Shown: positions 42,891 through 51,678 of the stretch, piece by piece
How positions within the stretch are numbered: the stretch's first letter is position 1
Layout: every line of letters begins with the position of its first letter
Translations under genes and position numbers: made by a program
The notes under the pieces: model-generated
The model's input: only the letters and a program-made list of their open reading frames with translations
Told to the model about the DNA's origin: nothing
Database searches by the model: none
Source: Lachnospiraceae bacterium
GTDB taxonomy: Bacteria > Bacillota > Clostridia > Lachnospirales > Lachnospiraceae
Assembly: GCA_030825115.1 (NCBI GenBank)
Contig: JAPJQL010000013.1
Location: forward strand, 5,090-69,089
Direction: 5' to 3'
Length of the DNA stretch: 64,000 nt

Positions 42891-45800
42891 TCACAAGATA
42901 GAAAATACCTTCTGCTCCACCTCCCCCACACTCCATTTCACCTGTACATTCTGCTGATACCTCCACCGGACATCTCCCTTGCACCGCTCCGCAAAGGAAC
43001 AGAGCCCAAAATCCCCCTCATGTCGTTCCTGAAAGCGTTCCAGCGACCGTATCACTGCTTCATACGGCTGCTTCCCGGTACATGCAATCGCCGTCATCGC
43101 CGTTATCACCTGGCTCTTCACCCCATCATACGACCGATCCTGCAGCGTCTTTCTCACGGACAGTTCCAGAAGACGTTCCAGTTCATCCAGCAGTTCAACC
43201 CGGTCAATCCCGCCCACGGCCTGGATTGGATCGGGATTCATGATGTCCGGTATCACACAAGTCTCCTCCAGGTAACGCCTCAGATGCTCCAGCCCCCGTC
43301 TGTCCTGCCGCCAGATCAGACATGCATCACATTGGAGTTTTTCATCCGGGAACATTTCCCCATAATTCCAGATGATGTCCTCCAGCCCACTCCCCCTGCT
43401 GTCCTTTACCAGCTCCACAGCCTGGAAAAACAATCTCCCGCAAAGAGTCGGAAGCAATTCCCTGCAGACCTCTGTCGCGCCCATTACCCCACAGGCATAC
43501 CGCACCGCCGGTTCCCGGACCAAGTCTTTTCTCCGTCGGTCTTTTGCCACCTCTATGATAACCGCCGCACACGCATCAATCCCATTGCTGATACAATAGT
43601 TGATATGCCATGCCAGCACATCTCCCATCAAATTTTCCTCCCTCAGATTCCGGATTACCTGCTCCCGGATCTCTTCCCCGGTCAGGCAGCGGGATATCAG
43701 TCCCTCCAGACTGCTAAACCAGTATCCAGGACAAAACAGCAGGTCTTTCGCCTTTTCCTTTGGTATCGGGAGACAAAACTGCTCAGCGAAATATAAGATC
43801 CGCTTCACGCGAAGATCGGCACAGCGGTAATCACTGTCATTGACCCATACAACTGCCTGTCTGATATCCACCTGGTCAAGGTGGATGTAATAATAGTCCG
43901 TACACCACCGCTTAACAGCCTCCGGCAGCTCGTCCCTGCCCCGGCTGTGTGTCACCATCCATTGCATCAGGCGGGCAGAAGCATAATCCTCCCAGTCACA
44001 GGCTTCCAGGCTGCCCATCCACTGCCGCAGGCTTCTCCCGCGATGCCCCCGGACAAAATCCCGCTTCACTTCCTCCAGATCCGTTCGATCCTCCAATACC
44101 TGATCTGGAATCTCGTCAACCTCATCCTCATCATAGTCCGGTTGACCGCCCAGCTTTGCAAGTTCATTGACCAGCCCCAGATAGGCATTTTGATCCGTTA
44201 ACGCTTCCAGATAACGCCTTTCCCCTTTCCGTCTTAATGTGTCGTAATCCTTCTGCTCATACACCGGGATCTCAATGCCAGTCCGCTCCTGATAAAGCCG
44301 CGCTAGAGGCCTGTAATACGCACTCTGCACAGACAATATGTCCAGGCATCGTTTCACATGATCATCCGAAACTTCCCCTTTTTGGTACGCTTCCCAGAAC
44401 GCCTTTCCCTGGTCCAGCGCCAGGATTGAACGAGGCGTCCACCAATCACGCCCCCCGCTCCCCATCCGTGCCAATTCCTGTTCCAGCAATACAAGAACCG
44501 TGTCCGTTTTTTGAAAATACCAGAAAATATACTCCAGCGTCTTCTGCCCGCCCCTGTCCACCTCGCATCTGCACAGGTCACGCAGCGATTTCCAAAGCGG
44601 GTCCTCTGCAGATTGGTATAAGGTAGCCGCACAGATCACCGCCGGCTTCACGATTTCCTCCACGGAAAGCATACTGTACGCATGTTCCCGCTCTGCCAGA
44701 CAGCAAAAGAGCTTTTCCAACGCCTCCGGCTCTGTGATCTGTTTCAGGGCATCCTGTAATTCAAAAATCTCATTACCAAGCCGGTTTTCATCCAGCCCGC
44801 CTCCAACCAGTCCGATTCCATCCAGAAGAAAATCCACATACGTGTCAACATATCCATTGCGCTTGATGCAGTCATACAGTCCATATCGGATATACGAGCT
44901 CCTGGTCCCGGCAAAATGCTCCATCAGCCTGTCAAGCAGTTCTTCCCCGACAAGCCCCAGGTTCGTCAATGCCCGGACTGCGTAACAAATCTCATGCTCC
45001 CGTGCTTCCTTGTCCAGGCATACCCCGGTCAAGACCTCCTTAACTTCATCCTCGCGCCCATAGAGGCAGGTCAGCTGCCCCATCATGTAAAGCCCATTTC
45101 CCTGTGACACAACATGCTGAAAATTCCGGATTTCATCCAGAAGATATGTAATCAGGTGATATGACTGCCCAAATGCCGTAAGCTCCGCCACCCTGTAATT
45201 ATCATGCCCCAGCCATTGTCCGGCCGCTTTCAGGCGTTCCATCTCCGCAATCGTTATCTCCGTCCTCTGTTCCAGCGGAAGACGGTCCCGCTCCAGCTGA
45301 AGAAAAATCGTAAAATCCTTTTCCAAAACCCACTGCGTCAGCTCTTTCTCCCCCATTGGAATCAAGTAGGACAGAACATGATGCCAGTTTGCCCGGATTC
45401 CCCATTCCGGGTGTCCTGCGGTCACAAAGTCCTGGACCGTCTTAAGCGGCTGCTCTGCCAAATATTCTGCCGCCAGATACTCCCGAAAATTATTGTGGAC
45501 AAAATGCCAAACGCCTCCATTTTTCTTCCAAATCCCACTATGCTTCAGAAGTTCCCGTGACTCCAAATCCCCGATCAGCCGCTGGTACGTCTCCTCCTCC
45601 AGCACCACACAGTCCATACAGTTCATCGAAACTGCCAGCTTCCGAAGTACGGTAAACAGCCGCGCCTTACTTTCGTCCAATTCCACCGTACCTGTCATCC
45701 GAAACTTATCCAGATCCTGGGAGAATTTGCGCTCGATCAGACGCTTCATCAAATCCGGGCGCTGCGGCAGCCCGCCTTCCGCCCGGTACATCTCACATAA

Positions 45801-46991
45801 TTCCAGCAGATAAAACGGAATCCACAAAAACTCTTCCATCTTCTTCTCCGACACTTCTCTGATGAAATCCGCCCACACAATCCCTTTCTCTTCCACAAAC
45901 GCTCTGACATCGCTCTCACTCAACGGATTGAGCCATACGGCGGTAAATCCCTCCCCCAACAATCCGTCCCGGTAAAAATTGCTCCTGCTCGATATCAAGA
46001 AAGAGGCTTTCGGTTCCGCTCTCCGAAATTTTGACAGCTGCTTCAAAAAAAGTTTTTTACATTCCCCCGTAATCTCATCAAAACCGTCAATGATATACAA
46101 CCGCTCAGAGTTATATGGAACGCCTCCCGCCGCCGCAATCAGCTCCTCAAATGTTTCATCGGTGTACTCCCGCAAAGTCAATAAAATCACCGGAGGCAGC
46201 GTATCCTCTCTGCTGAATTCTGTGGCAATCCTCTGTAACTCCGTCGTCTTTCCTCCCCCTGCATCCCCAAGCAGGACCATACAACGGTGATTCCTCCAAA
46301 TAGAAATAAGAGACTCCTCCGCCTCTTGATTCAGCGCCTTCGCCCCTTCCACATGACATTTTCGCGGGATGTAAGGAACCGGAAACCGGTATACCGGCTC
46401 TGCTGTAGCCGCATCTGCTTCCAATCCCTGTTGCCTCTCCTGCTTTTCTTTCTTTATCGCATCAGACACGGTTGTCTCCACCGCAGTAATAATCGATTTT
46501 CCAAGAAACTGCTCACCGATAGACAATTCTTTGTATCCGGCTTCCCTGACTGCCTTGATCAAGGTTGCATAAAACTCCCTGAGCACAGACCAATCCCTAT
46601 CCAAAAGCCGGTTCCGGCTTCCATCACTTTGCTCCGCATATCGTTTTACATCTATCATCAGGCTATTGACAAACTCGTCCTGCCCCACCCTCTCCTCTTC
46701 CATATCCAGAACAAACCTGCATACCCGCTGGATACTCCTCTGATACTCGAGATATCTGTGAAACCAGTCTGAATCCAAAAACAGAGAGTCCTCATGCCTG
46801 CGGCAGAAACTCTCTATCTCCAGATCCAATTGTCGCTCCAGTTCCTCACGAAACTGTCTGTTTTTCCTTTCCCCGATCGCCTCCAGCCTTTCGACCGCCA
46901 AACTGCCTCCGCTATAGATTGCAGACGAAATCAGGTTGATCAGGATTGCTTTTGTCATCTCCCCCAAAAGTGTGCCCTCCCTTCTCCACAC
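42891..46991 (-). CDS. NACHT-domain STAND ATPase with long helical-repeat C-terminus
   Basis: 1366 residues. An N-terminal helical domain (1-200) contains DSDWFHRYLEYQ and SIQRVCRFVLDMEEER. The NACHT has Walker A LLGDAGGGKTTEL near 240-252 and Walker B LYIIDGFDE near 298-306, then ISSRSNFYRD and a PFYLLELCEMYR winged-helix region near 400. Residues 560-1366 are helical repeats, the last 430 resembling the 775-residue NACHT-less protein at 30.4 kb. Bacterial NACHT proteins are known anti-phage sensors. The start is uncertain: GTG at 46991 overlaps the GtrA stop (TAGTG); a TTG at 46967 has a GGGAGGG site. The effector function of the N-terminal domain is unknown. Confidence 0.85.
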   Translation of the reverse strand: MWRREGTLLGEMTKAILINLISSAIYSGGSLAVERLEAIGERKNRQFREELERQLDLEIESFCRRHEDSLFLDSDWFHRYLEYQRSIQRVCRFVLDMEEERVGQDEFVNSLMIDVKRYAEQSDGSRNRLLDRDWSVLREFYATLIKAVREAGYKELSIGEQFLGKSIITAVETTVSDAIKKEKQERQQGLEADAATAEPVYRFPVPYIPRKCHVEGAKALNQEAEESLISIWRNHRCMVLLGDAGGGKTTELQRIATEFSREDTLPPVILLTLREYTDETFEELIAAAGGVPYNSERLYIIDGFDEITGECKKLFLKQLSKFRRAEPKASFLISSRSNFYRDGLLGEGFTAVWLNPLSESDVRAFVEEKGIVWADFIREVSEKKMEEFLWIPFYLLELCEMYRAEGGLPQRPDLMKRLIERKFSQDLDKFRMTGTVELDESKARLFTVLRKLAVSMNCMDCVVLEEETYQRLIGDLESRELLKHSGIWKKNGGVWHFVHNNFREYLAAEYLAEQPLKTVQDFVTAGHPEWGIRANWHHVLSYLIPMGEKELTQWVLEKDFTIFLQLERDRLPLEQRTEITIAEMERLKAAGQWLGHDNYRVAELTAFGQSYHLITYLLDEIRNFQHVVSQGNGLYMMGQLTCLYGREDEVKEVLTGVCLDKEAREHEICYAVRALTNLGLVGEELLDRLMEHFAGTRSSYIRYGLYDCIKRNGYVDTYVDFLLDGIGLVGGGLDENRLGNEIFELQDALKQITEPEALEKLFCCLAEREHAYSMLSVEEIVKPAVICAATLYQSAEDPLWKSLRDLCRCEVDRGGQKTLEYIFWYFQKTDTVLVLLEQELARMGSGGRDWWTPRSILALDQGKAFWEAYQKGEVSDDHVKRCLDILSVQSAYYRPLARLYQERTGIEIPVYEQKDYDTLRRKGERRYLEALTDQNAYLGLVNELAKLGGQPDYDEDEVDEIPDQVLEDRTDLEEVKRDFVRGHRGRSLRQWMGSLEACDWEDYASARLMQWMVTHSRGRDELPEAVKRWCTDYYYIHLDQVDIRQAVVWVNDSDYRCADLRVKRILYFAEQFCLPIPKEKAKDLLFCPGYWFSSLEGLISRCLTGEEIREQVIRNLREENLMGDVLAWHINYCISNGIDACAAVIIEVAKDRRRKDLVREPAVRYACGVMGATEVCRELLPTLCGRLFFQAVELVKDSRGSGLEDIIWNYGEMFPDEKLQCDACLIWRQDRRGLEHLRRYLEETCVIPDIMNPDPIQAVGGIDRVELLDELERLLELSVRKTLQDRSYDGVKSQVITAMTAIACTGKQPYEAVIRSLERFQERHEGDFGLCSFAERCKGDVRWRYQQNVQVKWSVGEVEQKVFSIL

Positions 46992-47410
46992 TATCGTTTC
47001 ACAAACACAAACAGCTTGCTCAGTACATAATTGGCAATTGTGACAACCACCTGAACGATCAGTTTCGCAATTTTATCATTCACCCCACATAATGTCACAA
47101 GAACGAACATGATCGCCATATCTGCAAATAATGTCACAAGCCTGGACGAATAAAATGCCGCCGCTTCCCTGGCCCAATCCGTCCTCACACTCTTAAACAC
47201 AAACTTGCGGCTCATGACATAGGCAAATGTAACCGCGCATATCCAGGATATTACATTTGCCAACTGCAATTGCCATGCAATCTGAGGATTCAAAAATGTG
47301 AGGACACATGCGTAGTAGCTGCAGAGACTTACGATTGTCGTCAGGACGCCTACGATGAGGTAGGCTATGATTTCTTTGTGTTGTTTAATTTGTTTTTTGA
47401 GTTGGTTCAT
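46991..47410 (-). CDS. GtrA-family membrane protein
   Basis: 139 residues from the ATG at 47410 (GAAGGGA site); an upstream ATG has no site. Four membrane helices and the GtrA pattern: IAYLIVGVLTTIVSLCSYYA, WICAVTFAYVMSRKFVF, VTIANYVLSKLFVF. GtrA proteins help flip polyprenyl-linked sugars made by GtrB-type GT2 enzymes, of which this window has two (16.9 and 50.7 kb). Its stop shares a base with a possible start of the NACHT gene. A shortened copy lies at 49.3-49.45 kb. Confidence 0.85.
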   Translation of the reverse strand: MNQLKKQIKQHKEIIAYLIVGVLTTIVSLCSYYACVLTFLNPQIAWQLQLANVISWICAVTFAYVMSRKFVFKSVRTDWAREAAAFYSSRLVTLFADMAIMFVLVTLCGVNDKIAKLIVQVVVTIANYVLSKLFVFVKR

Positions 47411-47799
47411 GGAATGTTTCCCTTCATGTTTCATAAAACTATTATTTTATGTTTTAATTATAGCCTATTCACATGAATGGAGCAATAGCAATTGCTTTCT
47501 CGCATCATAAGCTTTGTATCATAAACAAATACTCCATGGCCTGTACCTGGTTAACATTTTTCTGGTAGCAACATTTCGGCAGTGTCTCGAACCACGGAAG
47601 CAGCACTTCGATATAGGACAGATATTTTAATTTAGGTTTTCTTCTTACTGTAAATGGTCGGATATTTCATTCACCTATGGAATCCTGTGTTTTTAGCACT
47701 TGACCTTTCCATATGATCTTCTTACTTTTTCTATTGTCTTGTTCCCTCACTGGAATTTACGTTTTCTATTCAGTTTTTTCTCTTTTTATAAAAAATCCA

Positions 47800-48000
47800 G
47801 TGTACCCCTGAATCCCGTTAGCTTCTGTATGCTTCCCATGGGAAGCTGTTTTTCATCCTCTATCACTACAAGATCCTGGCACAAGACATAGCAATCACCC
47901 CAGGCAACAAGTCCACCTGAGATGCTTCATCCACAATCACATAATCGCATGTTACTCCCTTAAAACTGCTACGAAGTGACTGCGTCGTATAGTACTAACT
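47800..48000 (-). pseudogene. Fragment of an SF1 DNA helicase (AAA_12/Dna2-like)
   Basis: Minus-strand translation gives TTQSLRSSFKGVTCDYVIVD followed by EASQVDLLPGVIAMSCARIL, then after a one-base frame change LVVIEDEKQLPMGSIQKLTG. The DYVIVDEASQVD and VIEDEKQLP blocks are helicase motifs II and III. Only this central piece remains; both ends are missing. It occupies part of the gap 47411-48119, where I see no other gene. Confidence 0.7.
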
Positions 48001-48061
48001 TTGTTATCCCATTACATTTTGTGTAAGACACACACAATTTGTATTTTTACACATCTTTCAC

Positions 48062-48090
48062 TTGACACATACTTATTAGTGGGATATCTT
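48062..48090 (+). promoter_or_regulatory. Promoter of the HTH genes
   Basis: A perfect TTGACA, 17 bases, TATCTT, about 30 bases before the first HTH start. Confidence 0.65.
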
Positions 48091-48119
48091 AAAAGAAAAG
48101 AAACAAAAAGGATGACAAG

Positions 48120-48200
48120 ATGAACAAAAATAGATTGAAAAAAGAAAGAATCACACACAAGTCAACTCAAAAGCAAGTGGCTGAATATCTAAATGTTTGA
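48120..48200 (+). pseudogene. Truncated XRE-family HTH (26 residues), duplicate of the next gene
   Basis: MNKNRLKKERITHKSTQKQV then AEYLNV and a stop. It repeats the first 26 residues of the intact HTH gene that starts 21 bases after its stop, with a few substitutions. It has its own AAAAAGGATG site. It may be a tandem duplication remnant or a short leader peptide. Confidence 0.7.
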
Positions 48201-48220
48201 GAAACAAGAAGGAAGATGAA

Positions 48221-48412
48221 ATGAATAAAAATAGATTGAAAGAAGAAAGAATCGCACATAAGCTAACTCAAAAACAAGTAGCTGAACGTCTAAATGTTTC
48301 AACAAGTACATATCAAAAATACGAAAACTATGAAAGAGGTGTTCCAGAAGAAATTTACAAAAAACTAGCTAAACTTTACAACACATCAGTAGATTATCTG
48401 ATGGGGATGTAA
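48221..48412 (+). CDS. XRE-family helix-turn-helix regulator
   Basis: 63 residues from the ATG at 48221 with a GAAGGAAG site. The sequence KLTQKQVAERLNVSTSTYQK followed by YENYERGVPEEIYKKLAKLY and NTSVDYLMGM is a compact Cro/CI-type HTH, usually a repressor. Codon use is very AT-rich compared with neighbours, suggesting transfer. It stands in tandem with the 207-residue gene (41-base gap) and probably regulates it. Confidence 0.85.
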   Translation: MNKNRLKEERIAHKLTQKQVAERLNVSTSTYQKYENYERGVPEEIYKKLAKLYNTSVDYLMGM

Positions 48413-48453
48413 ATGATACCGTGTAATTATATTTTTAATCAAAGGAGAAAATC

Positions 48454-49077
48454 ATGAAAAAAGAAGAAGATAACACAAGTGCAGAGATACTCAACATAGT
48501 CAACAATTTACTATCAGATGGAAACACACACACAGCCAAAGAAATGAAGGCTCTTTGTGTAAATGAAGGAATCAACTTTACGGAAAACAGATATGCCCTT
48601 AATAACACATTACAAAAATTAAAAAAGCAAGGTATCATTGAAAACACTGAAGAAAAAGGCACATACCGATTATCAGTAAAGGAAGCTAACAAATCCAATT
48701 CTTCTATCGTCAGTAAAAACTCTATCAAAATTGATTTGGATTGGAACAATTTCTTTGTTTTAAAACCAACATCTTCAAAATATAATGAAATGAAAGTAAC
48801 AGTGAATGAGAAAGGAGAGATACGTTTGAATTCTGCATTACAAAAAGAACTTCAAGCTTCCAACATTCAATTAATTTTAAGCAATGATTATAAAACTCTT
48901 TATCTCAAGCCAAGTGATGAAAACGCACATAAATTTACCAAAGCTGGTATATGTAAGAATAAAAATATCGTAAAACACATCCAGAAATTAAAACTCAACT
49001 ATCCTGTTACCTATCGGATACAGTGGGATGAAAAAGTCAAAATGTGGAAAGGGACTCTTGATATCCAAACTGAATAA
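48454..49077 (+). CDS. Uncharacterised AT-rich protein with winged-helix-like N-terminus
   Basis: 207 residues with an AAAGGAG site. Residues 1-75 look like a winged helix (AEILNIVNNLLSDGNTHTAK, ENRYALNNTLQKLKKQGII, then EKGTYRL). The rest is a mixed domain of about 130 residues (IDLDWNNFFVLKPTSSKYNE, MKVTVNEKGEIRLNSALQKE) that I do not recognise. GC is around 33%, like the HTH gene before it, so the two appear to be one transferred unit. A DNA-binding regulator or defence adaptor is possible. Confidence 0.6.
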   Translation: MKKEEDNTSAEILNIVNNLLSDGNTHTAKEMKALCVNEGINFTENRYALNNTLQKLKKQGIIENTEEKGTYRLSVKEANKSNSSIVSKNSIKIDLDWNNFFVLKPTSSKYNEMKVTVNEKGEIRLNSALQKELQASNIQLILSNDYKTLYLKPSDENAHKFTKAGICKNKNIVKHIQKLKLNYPVTYRIQWDEKVKMWKGTLDIQTE

Positions 49078-49145
49078 AATAAATGCTTGCATTGCATTCG
49101 TGTGAGTATTCCGGATACCGGTAATCCAGTCAAATGATACCGCTT

Positions 49146-49191
49146 CCTTTATAATGTATCCATGCTTTGAAGCATAAATACATTATAAAGG
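49146..49191. repeat. 46-bp nested palindrome
   Basis: CCTTTATAATGTAT pairs with ATACATTATAAAGG and an inner ATGCTT-TG-AAGCAT continues the symmetry. It is followed by GGAGGTCATCC and a 25-codon open stretch ending in a stop. It may be a mobile element end, an operator or a terminator. Confidence 0.55.
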
Positions 49192-49342
49192 AGGTCATCC
49201 AACTTTCCAGATTAGATCTTTATCAAACCAACATTGCCCTCATCTACAAAGCCCTGAAGGTCCTGGGTAAGTTGCTTTTTTTCTAATCCGAAAGAAAAGC
49301 CTGCCACATCAAAGCAGATGCCAGATTATGATTACACTCGTA

Positions 49343-49447
49343 ACTTGCTCAGTACATAATTTGCAATTGTAACAACCACCTGAACGACCAGTTCCGCAAT
49401 TTTATCATTCAAACACAAACTTGCATCTCATGGCATAGACAAATATA
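49343..49447 (-). pseudogene. Remnant of gtrA
   Basis: Bases 49343-49412 are nearly identical to 47013-47083 of the intact GtrA gene, and 49412-49447 match its segment near 47195-47235, so about 95 bases are missing in between. It lies directly before the GT4 stop. It marks a duplication or recombination that bracketed the 47.4-49.3 kb insert. Confidence 0.75.
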
Positions 49448-49448
49448 A

Positions 49449-50639
49449 TCACAATTGTTTATTCATGCATATGAAGCCCTTTTCCAAGCGCTCATAAATC
49501 TCCGCCATCCTTTCACCCACGCACTCCACGGTAAAGTTCTCTGCCATCCTGGCATTCCGTTTTCCGCACATTTTCATCCGCTCTGGTTCCGATAACATCT
49601 GTCTGAGCGCCTCCCCATATGCATTCAAATCATCTGCTTTTTTTACCACAGCACCTCCTGCACACAGATTCCATGCTGACTGTCCGGCTGTCGTTTTTTC
49701 TGCCATCAAATCACGGCTGCCACGGATATCCGAGCAGATTACAGGAAGGCCGCTGGCCATCGCCTCCAATAGTGCCATCGGAAGCCCTTCCTGAAAAGAC
49801 GGAAACACATAGATATCCGCAATTCGGTAGATTTCCAGAATATCCGACCGATATCCCAGAAAAAACACCTGATTCTCTATCCCAAAATCCACTGTCAGCT
49901 TTTTCAGGTATTCTTCAAGTTCTCCATGCCCACAAATCACATAGACAAACGATGAATCCGACATCTGTGCAATCGCTCGAATTATACTCTCATGATTTTT
50001 ACGCCTGATCAATTCTCCCGCTGACAAGATGATTTTCTTATCCAACGGCAGCCCCAATTCTACTTTCTTCTCATATCTATCAATCATGGCGGCATCTTGA
50101 ATTTTTCCCAGATTAATTCCAACCCCCGGAACATAATCTACATGACGGGCATGAAATGTTTTTGCCCGCTTATAATCTTCTTCATTAATGCAGATTTGCT
50201 GGTCGGTATACCGAGACAGCCACCGCTCCATCGGATAATAACAAAGCCAGTTAATAAGCGGTGCTCCTTTAAAAAAATGGAATCCATGTGCTGTATAGAT
50301 TACTGGTCCCGTCCCCGTTGCATGTGCCGCCAGCCTCGCCAATACTCCGCCCATTGGCGTATGACAATGCACCAGCTGAAAGTGCTCCGTCTCCATTAAC
50401 CGTTTTAACTGCTGATATACCTCTCGGTTCTTCAAACTGTATGGGCTTCGCACAAAATCAATCTGGTGGCGCACAATCCCAGTCCCGTCCAGCCGATGAT
50501 TATCCTTTCCATAAGAAGGCATATGGTAGTTTGTTCCATAATGCACCTCGTACCCCATCGCCTGCAGGATTCTGACATTATTCATTTCAAATTGAGGGAT
50601 AAATCCACTCACTGTGGTGACTAATAGGGCTTTTTTCAT
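49449..50639 (-). CDS. Family 4 glycosyltransferase
   Basis: 396 residues from the ATG at 50639 with an AAGGACGG site; a longer reading adds 14 residues. GT-B fold: N-terminal acceptor domain (VTTVSGFIPQFEMNNVRILQ, HCHTPMGGVLARLAAHATG) and C-terminal donor domain (AGELIRRKNHESIIRA, VFPSFQEGLPMALLEAMASG with the E-x7-E motif). It resembles CapM/EpsF-type enzymes that add hexoses or N-acetylhexosamines to lipid-linked glycans in the cytoplasm. It is followed by gtrA remnants and preceded by a GT2 gene. Confidence 0.9.
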   Translation of the reverse strand: MKKALLVTTVSGFIPQFEMNNVRILQAMGYEVHYGTNYHMPSYGKDNHRLDGTGIVRHQIDFVRSPYSLKNREVYQQLKRLMETEHFQLVHCHTPMGGVLARLAAHATGTGPVIYTAHGFHFFKGAPLINWLCYYPMERWLSRYTDQQICINEEDYKRAKTFHARHVDYVPGVGINLGKIQDAAMIDRYEKKVELGLPLDKKIILSAGELIRRKNHESIIRAIAQMSDSSFVYVICGHGELEEYLKKLTVDFGIENQVFFLGYRSDILEIYRIADIYVFPSFQEGLPMALLEAMASGLPVICSDIRGSRDLMAEKTTAGQSAWNLCAGGAVVKKADDLNAYGEALRQMLSEPERMKMCGKRNARMAENFTVECVGERMAEIYERLEKGFICMNKQL

Positions 50640-50745
50640 TTTATATTCCGTCCTTAAAAAATAGGGTATAATCTGATTCAATTATACCCTGTCTCTCGAG
50701 TTATTACAATGATTACCAAATAACTAACAAAGCACTAACAAAGCA

Positions 50746-51678
50746 TTAATCTTCTTTATATCCCAAACATTCCTTCTGAACAAAAATAGGCCTATGCTTT
50801 ACCTCTATATGGATTCTGGATAAATATTCACCAATTACTCCTAGCACAGTTAATTGAATTCCCCCAATTAATAGTATGAGTACAATGAGTGTTGGATATC
50901 CTGGAACTGCAATTCCCCAAAACAATTTCTGACCAATAACTACCAACATATATATTAATGACATGATGGAGGTCAAACACCCTATCATTGTAGCAATTTT
51001 TAATGGTACTGTTGAAAAAGAGACAATCCCTTCTATAGCATATTTAAACAGCTTTATAAACGACCATGATGAACTCCCTGCATTTCTCTCTGCCACCTCA
51101 TACGGTCTATAATACACGTTAAAACCAACCCATGAAAAAATTCCTTTTGAAAATCTAAAATATTCTGGCATACTTAAAATTGCATTAACCACTGGCCTTC
51201 TAAAGGTTCTAAAATCACTAGCCCCCCTATAAAAGTCCACTTCACTCACAGAGTTTATTAATTTATAAAATAAGTCTTTAAAAACAGTGAGAATCTTACA
51301 TTCTTTTCTTGCTTCCTGATATGCTGCCACCTCATCATATTCTATATTTTGATCCAAAAAATCTACCATCTCTTTAACAACCTCTATTGGTTGCTGTAAG
51401 TCTGCATCAATAATGGTAACATACTCTCCAGTAGACTGTTTTAACCCTGCATACATTGCTGCTTCTTTTCCAAAATTTCGCGAAAAATCTAATACAACCA
51501 TCTTAATTTCATGTTTAAAATATAGCTCTTTTAATATTGCAATAGTATTATCTTTACTTCCATCATTTACAAATATAAGTTCATAATCCATATTGTTTAA
51601 CTTTTGTTTTACTTCTTCATAAAATGGTCTAATATTATCTTCCTCATTATAGCATGGTACTACCAAAGACACTTTCAT
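50746..51678 (-). CDS. Family 2 glycosyltransferase, GtrB-like
   Basis: 310 residues. Catalytic domain VSLVVPCYNEEDNIRPFYEE, FVNDGSKDNT and TIIDADLQQPIEVVKEM, then two membrane helices near 225-260 and 265-290. Polyprenyl-phosphate hexose synthase architecture, likely the partner of the GtrA protein at 47.0 kb and a donor for the YfhO-type protein. Its start overlaps the YfhO stop by four bases. GC is low. Confidence 0.9.
   Translation of the reverse strand: MKVSLVVPCYNEEDNIRPFYEEVKQKLNNMDYELIFVNDGSKDNTIAILKELYFKHEIKMVVLDFSRNFGKEAAMYAGLKQSTGEYVTIIDADLQQPIEVVKEMVDFLDQNIEYDEVAAYQEARKECKILTVFKDLFYKLINSVSEVDFYRGASDFRTFRRPVVNAILSMPEYFRFSKGIFSWVGFNVYYRPYEVAERNAGSSSWSFIKLFKYAIEGIVSFSTVPLKIATMIGCLTSIMSLIYMLVVIGQKLFWGIAVPGYPTLIVLILLIGGIQLTVLGVIGEYLSRIHIEVKHRPIFVQKECLGYKED

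Noticed and set aside
47700..47891. Plus-strand 63-residue hydrophobic frame
   Set aside because: It overlaps the minus-strand helicase fragment, is Phe/Ser-rich, and lacks a ribosome site.
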